Position numbers and translations under genes: made by a program. A stretch of 15,733 bases of DNA, taken from NCBI GenBank assembly GCA_001414345.1, contig LLCB01000629.1:1-15733 (forward strand), in the 5' to 3' direction. The notes beneath the pieces are model-generated. The model saw nothing but the letters and a program-made list of their open reading frames with translations, searched no databases and was not told where the DNA came from. Each line of letters opens with the position of its first letter. Position 1 is the first letter of the stretch. Shown here in pieces: positions 10,404 to 15,733 of this stretch. Source of the stretch: Hymenoscyphus infarciens. Lineage: Eukaryota > Ascomycota > Leotiomycetes > Helotiales > Helotiaceae.

Positions 10404-10573
10404 TGTTAGTATATATTCAAGAGGTAAATAGCGATTCGGATTAGTATACGTAAGTATACGTATACTCGCTTAGAAGCTACTTAAGTAGGCATCGTAGCTA
10501 GCTTTACTCGGTATATACGAACGATAATACAACTCTTTTTACATCGCTTTTATGACTATAAGTTATACTAACA
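10404..10573 (+). repeat. 3' LTR (170 bp)
   Basis: It starts TGTTAGTATATATTC and ends TTATACTAACA, giving a perfect 10-bp terminal inverted repeat (TGTTAGTATA / TATACTAACA). It retains C or G at most positions where the 5' copy has T or A, so it is closer to the ancestral LTR, except at positions 4-5 and a few others. Confidence 0.95.
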
Positions 10574-10578
10574 ATAGT
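10574..10578. repeat. Target-site duplication ATAGT (right copy)
   Basis: It is identical to 4374-4378 and directly abuts the 3' LTR. Confidence 0.93.
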
Positions 10579-10622
10579 ATATCTAGTATTAAGTCTTATT
10601 TAAAACTCCTCTCTAGTCTAAG
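10579..10622. repeat. Degenerate ~70-bp tandem repeat, right part of unit 3
   Basis: ATATCTAGTATTAAGTC and TATTTAAAACTCC (10579-10609) continue the third repeat unit that starts at 4366. Removing the element and one target copy restores a unit of about 57 bp. Confidence 0.68.
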
Positions 10623-10718
10623 AAACTAGTATTAAGGTACTAGGCTATAGTATTAACAGAATTAGATTAAGAACCTATTTATAAAGAGAGAAAAAATCAC
10701 TTACTTTTATTCTGTCAT
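10623..10718. other. Short spacer downstream of the minus-strand relic
   Basis: This AT-rich stretch lies between the interrupted repeat and the putative stop codon of the minus-strand relic. It would hold that gene's 3' end. No clear polyadenylation signal is seen. Confidence 0.4.
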
Positions 10719-11471
10719 TTATCGTCGTAGGCGTTTACTAGGTCTAGTTCCTCTTCTATCTCTTATATTTAACTCTTATAATACTCTCTTAATATTTTAA
10801 TTAATATAATTATCTTCGCTTCTTCTATATTTAATTATATTAATAAAACTAAACATTACTTTTAAAAGGTTATTAGAATTCTATTAAGTATTAATAAGTA
10901 ACTTACTTTCTAGGTTTCTTTAAATATCTATAACGTTAATATTATCCTCTAATTAATTATTAATATAAGTAAAATCCTAATTAAAAACAGTATTATTTCT
11001 AATATCTATAGAAAAAGGTTCTTTAGTATATCTAGTTTATTTAAAAGCAGCTTCTCTAATATAGTTAAGAACGCTCTTTTTAAATTCCTATACTCTATTA
11101 TTATTTTAAATAAGATAAGAAGTATATAAGTATAGTATTAAATTTTAAGATAGTTCTTCCTTAAAAGCTTAAAAAGGATAATAAAGAAAGGCGTTTTCTT
11201 AGAAATTTAAATCATTATTACTACCTTCTATAATATTAAACTAAGGATTATATAAAAGTATACTTAGACTATACTCTTTAAGAATCATATTAATAAATTA
11301 TTAGTACTTAGTTAGAAAAGTAATAAAATTAGACTAATCTAGTAGCTTACTATCTATATTAGTTACTTTGTTATTCTTTAAAAGAACTATTCTAGAAATG
11401 TCTCTATCTAGCTATATTAGACTAGGAATAGATAAGGTATATATTTAAGAAGCTCTACTAATATAGTTGTA

Positions 11472-11735
11472 AGAAGGTTTAATAAGTAGTAAGAATATTA
11501 TACGCTTATATATAAGTACTTTTAATACTATCTAAGAAGATAGAGGAGATAGAGATATATAGACTAGTTGTTTAGAGCTATTCTAGGAAGTAATAGAAGC
11601 CCTAGAAGGCTATAGAGGTATAGATATAGAAGATATAGTAATACGCTTATAAGAAGGTTCTTTAATAAGCGATGATACTATACGCTTATATATAGGTAAT
11701 TTTAAGCTTATTTAAGAAGTAATAGTAGGCTTTAA
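11472..11735 (-). repeat. Internal direct repeat inside the minus-strand relic
   Basis: Two related segments, 11472-11542 and 11652-11735, share AGAAGGTT, TACGCTTATATATA and TAAGAAG in order, offset by 180 bp (a multiple of 3). In the chosen minus frame both give a related peptide, YKRIVSSLIKEPSY and YKRIIFLLLIKPSY. The period being in frame mildly supports the coding call. Confidence 0.6.
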
Positions 11736-11851
11736 ATTAGATAGAACTTTAGAACCTTAATTAATATAAGAACTAGCGATAACTAGAGTAGGTTTAGACG
11801 CTAATTTTTATAACAGAATTACTACTTAAAGCCTCCTAGAGTATACTAGAG

Positions 11852-11906
11852 CTAAAACTAATTACTTTTAAGTAAATTAAATCTAGTACTTATAGGAAAA
11901 ACTTAC
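11852..11906 (-). other. Probable spliceosomal intron in the minus-strand relic
   Basis: The minus strand has a consensus donor GTAAGT (11906-11901). An acceptor lies at AATTAG (intron 11858-11906, 49 bp) or TTTTAG (intron 11852-11906, 55 bp). TACTAGAT lies in the middle as a possible mutated branch site. Either acceptor joins the two best frames in register. Length and signals are typical of filamentous fungi. Confidence 0.5.
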
Positions 11907-13116
11907 CTTAATCTACTAGTAACTGTTTAATTTTATCTCTTTATTAAGTAAAGAAATAAAACCTATACTTAATAACTCTAGCCTTAATCTTATTAAAAGC
12001 CTTTTCTACGTTAGATTAGTCGTCTTTAATATTTATAAGTAAATTAATCTATATTCTTATCTATAAGGCCTATATAACTCCTTCCTCGTTTTTAATAATA
12101 TTTTTACTCTTCTTTAGAGTTTTAATATTATTATTAATTTAAGTTACTAGCTTATATTTAATAATAAATTAAATAGATTTATACTAAAGCTTATAAGTTA
12201 TACTAGTTATCTCTATTATTTCCTTATAGATATTAATAATATTATTATCTAGCTCTTCTTTAATTATTTAATTATACTCTTTCTCTATCTATATTATATT
12301 AATATTATTTCTAAAATATAATATAGTTATAAACATAAGATTAAGAGTAGTTTTATTATATACTATATTTTTTTATTAAAGTAGTTAGATAATATCTATA
12401 CTCTTCTATTAATAATAAATTATTATAGATACTAGCTTCTTATTATTCTTCTTAGTTAGCTTCTTTAATACTAGCTTATTCTCTTTATTACCTCTATTCT
12501 TCTTATTCTTATTATTCTCTTTATTATCTCTATCCTCTTTATCTCTATTATCTACTACTAATATATTAACTAAAGAATCCTCTAGTAAATATATATTAGC
12601 TTACTTAAGCCTTACTACTTAAGCCTTAGTTAACTAAGTATATAAAATATAAATCTAGAAATCCTTATCTAGAGATATAAAATTAGAAATCCTCTTTACT
12701 TAGTTAGAAGTAGATACTAAATTATAAATTAGAATAGAAAAAAATAAGTAGCTCTTATTATCTAGATCTATAAATAAAAGGCTACTAAGTATAATAGCCT
12801 TCCTCTTTCCTTTTCCTTTACTCTTTTCCTTTTTTCTCTTTTATAATATAATAGTTTAAGATTTTTATAGTATAAGATTAGAAGACTTATTAAAGTTATT
12901 AGAGGTAATTATACCTAATACCTTAATTTAATAGTTAAGATTAGAGAGGCCTTTTAGTAAGTCTATTTAATAAAGTAGATTATAATAAAGAATTTTAAGT
13001 TTTAACTTTTTTATTATAATTAACTATTTACTAAAAAGCTAAATTAGATTAGTATAACTTAAGTAAGAAAGTAAGATAGTATAAGATAATACTAGTATAC
13101 TAGTAATAGTTATAAT

Positions 13117-13140
13117 ATAAGGTTATAAGGTTATAAGGTT
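13117..13140. repeat. 8-bp tandem repeat ATAAGGTT x3
   Basis: Three exact, contiguous copies of ATAAGGTT. Confidence 0.9.
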
Positions 13141-13202
13141 AGTTTAAACTACCTAATATACGCTTTTTCTTTCTAAGTCTATAATCGCTTTAAGAGAGCG
13201 CT

Positions 13203-13261
13203 AGGTTAATAGCTTTAATATATATAAAAAAGCGTCGAAGAAGTATAAGGTTAATAGCTTT
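13203..13261. repeat. 14-bp direct repeat AGGTTAATAGCTTT
   Basis: Exact copies lie at 13203-13216 and 13248-13261, 45 bp apart. An ATT-rich microsatellite-like run follows at 13262-13300. Confidence 0.85.
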
Positions 13262-13351
13262 GTTATTATTATTATGTTCCTATTATTATTATATTATACT
13301 TATATTAGAACAAGGTTATCTAGGTAGTAGGTAGAGTTTTATAGTTATATA

Positions 13352-13423
13352 ATATAGTAGGCTAGCTAGAGGTCCCGAGGTCTCGTCGTCTTTACCCTTA
13401 GTAGTTACCCTCGCCTACTATAT
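13352..13423. repeat. Inverted repeat around a small GC-richer island
   Basis: Perfect 11-bp arms ATATAGTAGGC (13352-13362) and GCCTACTATAT (13413-13423) flank 50 bp that are much more GC-rich than the surroundings (GAGGTCCCGAGGTCTCG at 13369-13385). It could fold into a hairpin. It is too small for a known transposon and does not resemble a tRNA. Confidence 0.75.
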
Positions 13424-13886
13424 ATATTACTAGCTTCTTAGAAACGATAATAAATTAGTTATTATAGTTAGAAAATAACGTATTAAAAAACTATAATAAC
13501 GCTTAGCTTCGTTATTCCTCTTATAAAGTGCCTTCTATACCTTTGTTATACGTTATTAGTATAATTATTATAATATAGCCTTCTTATTATAAATATTATA
13601 ATAATATACTTATTTAGATTTAGAGATTTAATATATAGTAGTTATATAATCTAGTTATTAAATATTAGTTATACTATAATAAAACCCTCTCTTATTATAA
13701 TATACCTTAGAAAGCTTTACTATAAGTAAATAGCATTAATATTACTCTTATAAAGTAGAAGAGGTTTATAAAGAAATAAGTATATAATTCTTCTATTACT
13801 TAAGCTTTTAAGACTTATAAACTAACGTATAATATAGAATCTATATACTATAAGTAAAGTCTAATAACCTACTAGCTAGCCTCGTA

Positions 13887-14100
13887 CCTCTATCCTTCTT
13901 AGTAAATCTAAACAACCTTCTATAGCCTAGTCTTATACCTCTATACCTACTAGTAAACTTAAATAACCTACTTATATACTTACTACTAAGCCTTATACCT
14001 CTATCCTTCTTAATAAACTTAAATAACCTTCTATAGCCTAGTCTTATACCTCTATACCTACTAGTAAACTAGAATAATCTACTAATATATCTACTAATCT
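13887..14100. repeat. Two-level tandem repeat, 111-bp unit of 51 + 60 bp
   Basis: CCTCTAT-type subunits begin at 13887, 13938, 13998 and 14049, with steps 51, 60 and 51. The 111-bp pair occurs about twice with high similarity. Both subunit lengths are multiples of three, which fits a repeated 17- and 20-residue peptide on either strand, but does not prove one. Confidence 0.85.
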
Positions 14101-15229
14101 AAATAAGTATATAAATATATAAATAACCTTTAAGTAAAATACTATAATTTACTTACTATTATTATTATTAGTATCTCTTTACTTTCTATTACTCTATTTA
14201 TATAGTAAAGACTTTATTATAAATACTTAGTAAGCTTTTCCTAAATAGTAGTTTAACTTTAACTTTAAGCTAGGATATAGAGCTAGGAACGATTTACCTC
14301 TTACTAAATTATCTAATATAATCGGCTCTTTCTTAGAGTTTAATAGCGCTACTAATATAGATTAGAAGTTAAGGACTACTACTCTATTAAAGCTATTTTC
14401 TCTCTCTTACTAGAGTAGTATAAGACTTATAGCTAGTTACCTAACCTTTATTAATAGATAACTTAGATTTACTTACTTTATAAAATCATATATTAATCTT
14501 ATATTAAACTATATATATAAGAGGGATTAATTAGATATCTTATATAAGGAGGAGGTTACTATAAGCTATATAAGGCTTTTCTAAGAGAATATAACTAATC
14601 TTCTAAGATTGTTTATAAAGTAGACTTTTATAAGGATTATAAGATTTATAGAGGTTACTATAAATAAGAAAGATTAGTTAGAAAAGTTAGTTTAAAAACA
14701 TAAAGCTTACTATTCTTAAATTAATAAGCTAAAAAAACTATGTTAAAGTTATAGAAGTTTAGTATTACTATTTAAGATATTATTATTAGATCTAGTAGTA
14801 ATTATTCTATTAAAAACTAAGTATTCTTATAAAGTTAGAGATAAATAGGTCTCTTTTCTATGTTTATTTATTTATATATATATATCTATTACTTTTTATT
14901 AAATATAGTTACTTTATTTAATACTTTTTCTAAGAGTTAAAGGTAGTAGAGGAGTTTATATAGTTATTTCTCTAATTTTAATAGTAGTACTATATATTAC
15001 TTTTCTAAAATTTAAAAGAACATAGAAGTAGCTAATTAATATTAGTTTTATATTATTTAATCTAAGGGTATTTATAAGTATAAAGGAGAGTGCTTCCTCT
15101 ATACTATAGGTATAATAAGAATCTATTAATTTTAAATTAAATAAGTAAAAAGTGATTAAATAAATTATTAGAACGTATTCTATACTACGTCTTCTTAATA
15201 TTAAGGTATAGTCTACTAAGAAAGAATAA

Positions 15230-15733
15230 GTAATAGGTTCTAATTATTAGAACTAATTCTAAAAGAAAGAATAAATTATAAGTTAAAATATAATCTAATA
15301 ATAAACTATAACTTTAAATTATTAGAACTTATTTTAGTAATAAAACTAAGTAATAAGTACTAAGTTCTAATTATTAGAACTTATTCTAATATTTCTAAAT
15401 AATAAGTTCTAATTACTAAAACTTATTCAAATAAAACTAGATAATAAGTTCTTATTATTAAAACTTATTCTTATAACTTAAAGTAATAGGTTATAATTAT
15501 TAGAACTTATTCTAATAACTATAAATAATCAGTTCTAGTTATTAGAACTAATTCTATTAAAGCTAAGTACTAAGTAATAAGTTCTAATTATTAGAACTTA
15601 TTCTAATAAAGCTAAGTACTAAGTAATAAGTTCTAATTATTAGAACTTATTCTAATAAAGCTAAGTACTAAGTAATAAGTTCTAATTATTAGAACTTATT
15701 CTAATAAAGCTAAGTACTAAGTAATAAGTTCTA
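15230..15733. repeat. Right-edge tandem array of palindromic 42/49-bp units
   Basis: Cores of the type TTCTAATTATTAGAAC begin at 15365, 15407, 15449, 15491, 15533, 15582, 15631, 15680 and 15729. Steps are exactly 42 four times, then 49 four times. A decayed core lies at 15238. The last units are nearly identical and run off the window. The reverse complement of a unit resembles the left-edge array (TAGAATAAGTTCTAATAATT... then CTTAGTACTTAG against CTTATAACTTAC). The 49-bp form contains CTAAGTA twice, explaining the extra 7 bp. Confidence 0.93.

Larger units (their letters stand above)
4379..10573 (+). mobile_element. Complete Ty1/copia LTR retrotransposon, inactivated by RIP
   Basis: The 6,195-bp element has two 170-bp LTRs, a perfect 5-bp target duplication and one long plus-strand gag-pol frame. 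Integrase lies before reverse transcriptase, which defines the copia (Pseudoviridae) order and rules out gypsy. It copies itself through RNA and reverse transcription when intact. This copy cannot: the frame is full of TAA/TAG codons, and predicted catalytic aspartates read as asparagine. It keeps more CpA/TpG than the flanks (roughly 26 versus 6 per kb in two 1-kb samples counted by eye), so it is probably younger than the DNA it interrupts. Confidence 0.95.
10719..13080 (-). pseudogene. RIP-degraded minus-strand gene of unknown function
   Basis: I do not recognise a family. From 13080 down to 11907 one minus frame runs with about 7% stops, all TAA/TAG. It includes a basic stretch KRKKEKSKGKGKRKA (about 12841-12797, possibly a nuclear signal) and a D/E/K/N/R-rich region (about 12560-12430). 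A hydrophilic, coiled-coil-like segment with EKAFNKIKARVIKYRF follows (near 11990-11945). After a plausible intron the frame continues to a stop at 10721-10719. That part contains a Ser/Ile-rich segment with a repeated peptide and a C-terminal domain with FKKSVLNYIREAAFKQTRY. It ends RRGTRPSKRLRR. In the final 450 bp this frame has about 6.5% stops; the other two have about 27% and 8%. The start is not located; the true gene may extend beyond 13080. A transcription-factor-like or transposon-borne protein is possible but not shown. Confidence 0.45.
13081..15229. other. AT-rich tract without a supportable gene
   Basis: Only local repeats can be defended here (listed separately). On the minus strand two different frames look protein-like between about 14700 and 13250 once stops are read as Gln. 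One has few stops at 14460-14280 (about 4 in 60 codons), but no frame stays ahead over the full length. An upstream exon of the 10719-13080 relic, or a second minus-strand gene, could lie here. CpA and TpG are as scarce as in the left flank. Confidence 0.5.

Noticed and set aside
4379..10573. Ty3/gypsy element
   Set aside because: Integrase precedes reverse transcriptase, and the knuckle, RT and RNase H motifs are of copia type.
10900..10906. Second GTAAGT on the minus strand as an intron donor
   Set aside because: The low-stop frame continues straight through it to the end of the relic, so no splice is needed.
13250..14700. Long minus-strand protein-like translation with Gln at every stop
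   Set aside because: Two frames give equally plausible text and neither keeps a lower stop rate throughout, so no gene was called.
15230..15733. Telomeric repeat
   Set aside because: There is no TTAGGG-type unit. The 42/49-bp palindromic unit is not a telomerase product.
1..15733. Mitochondrial or bacterial AT-rich DNA
   Set aside because: The copia retrotransposon, the RIP signature and the fungal-type intron signals indicate nuclear fungal DNA. No tRNA or rRNA was seen.

Overview
This window looks like a piece of a filamentous ascomycete genome that repeat-induced point mutation (RIP) has almost destroyed. It is extremely AT-rich. CpA and TpG are nearly absent while TpA is everywhere, and CpT, ApG and much CpG survive. 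In the one region that can be decoded with confidence, stop codons sit where Gln or Trp codons are expected. No intact gene, tRNA, rRNA or prokaryotic operon is visible.

Layout. Bases 1-410 are a tandem array of palindromic 39/46-bp units. Bases 488-4230 are an old, heavily mutated tract; a possible plus-strand coding relic is read in it with low confidence. Bases 4226-4378 hold two and a part copies of a degenerate repeat of about 70 bp. A complete but dead Ty1/copia LTR retrotransposon sits inside the third copy at 4379-10573. It has 170-bp LTRs, a 5-bp target duplication ATAGT, and one 1,799-codon gag-pol frame (4883-10279) that shows no net frameshift between the checkpoints tested. Its domain order is Gag, CCCH-type knuckle, protease, integrase, reverse transcriptase, RNase H. 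After it the older sequence resumes. Bases 10719 to about 13080 on the minus strand read as a RIP-degraded gene of unknown function with one plausible intron. Bases 13080-15230 are AT-rich with several local repeats and no gene I can support. Bases 15230-15733 are a second palindromic array (42/49-bp units) that resembles the reverse complement of the first.

How it fits together. The copia element keeps several times more CpA/TpG than its surroundings by eye count, so it probably landed in DNA that had already been mutated and then took further hits itself. Without it, the remaining 9.5 kb has inverted palindromic arrays at both edges and two candidate relics whose 3' ends face each other. 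That could be the carcass of a larger unit, or simply repetitive heterochromatin. The sequence alone does not decide this. The copia annotation is firm; the two flanking gene relics are tentative because in such AT-rich DNA more than one frame can look protein-like.
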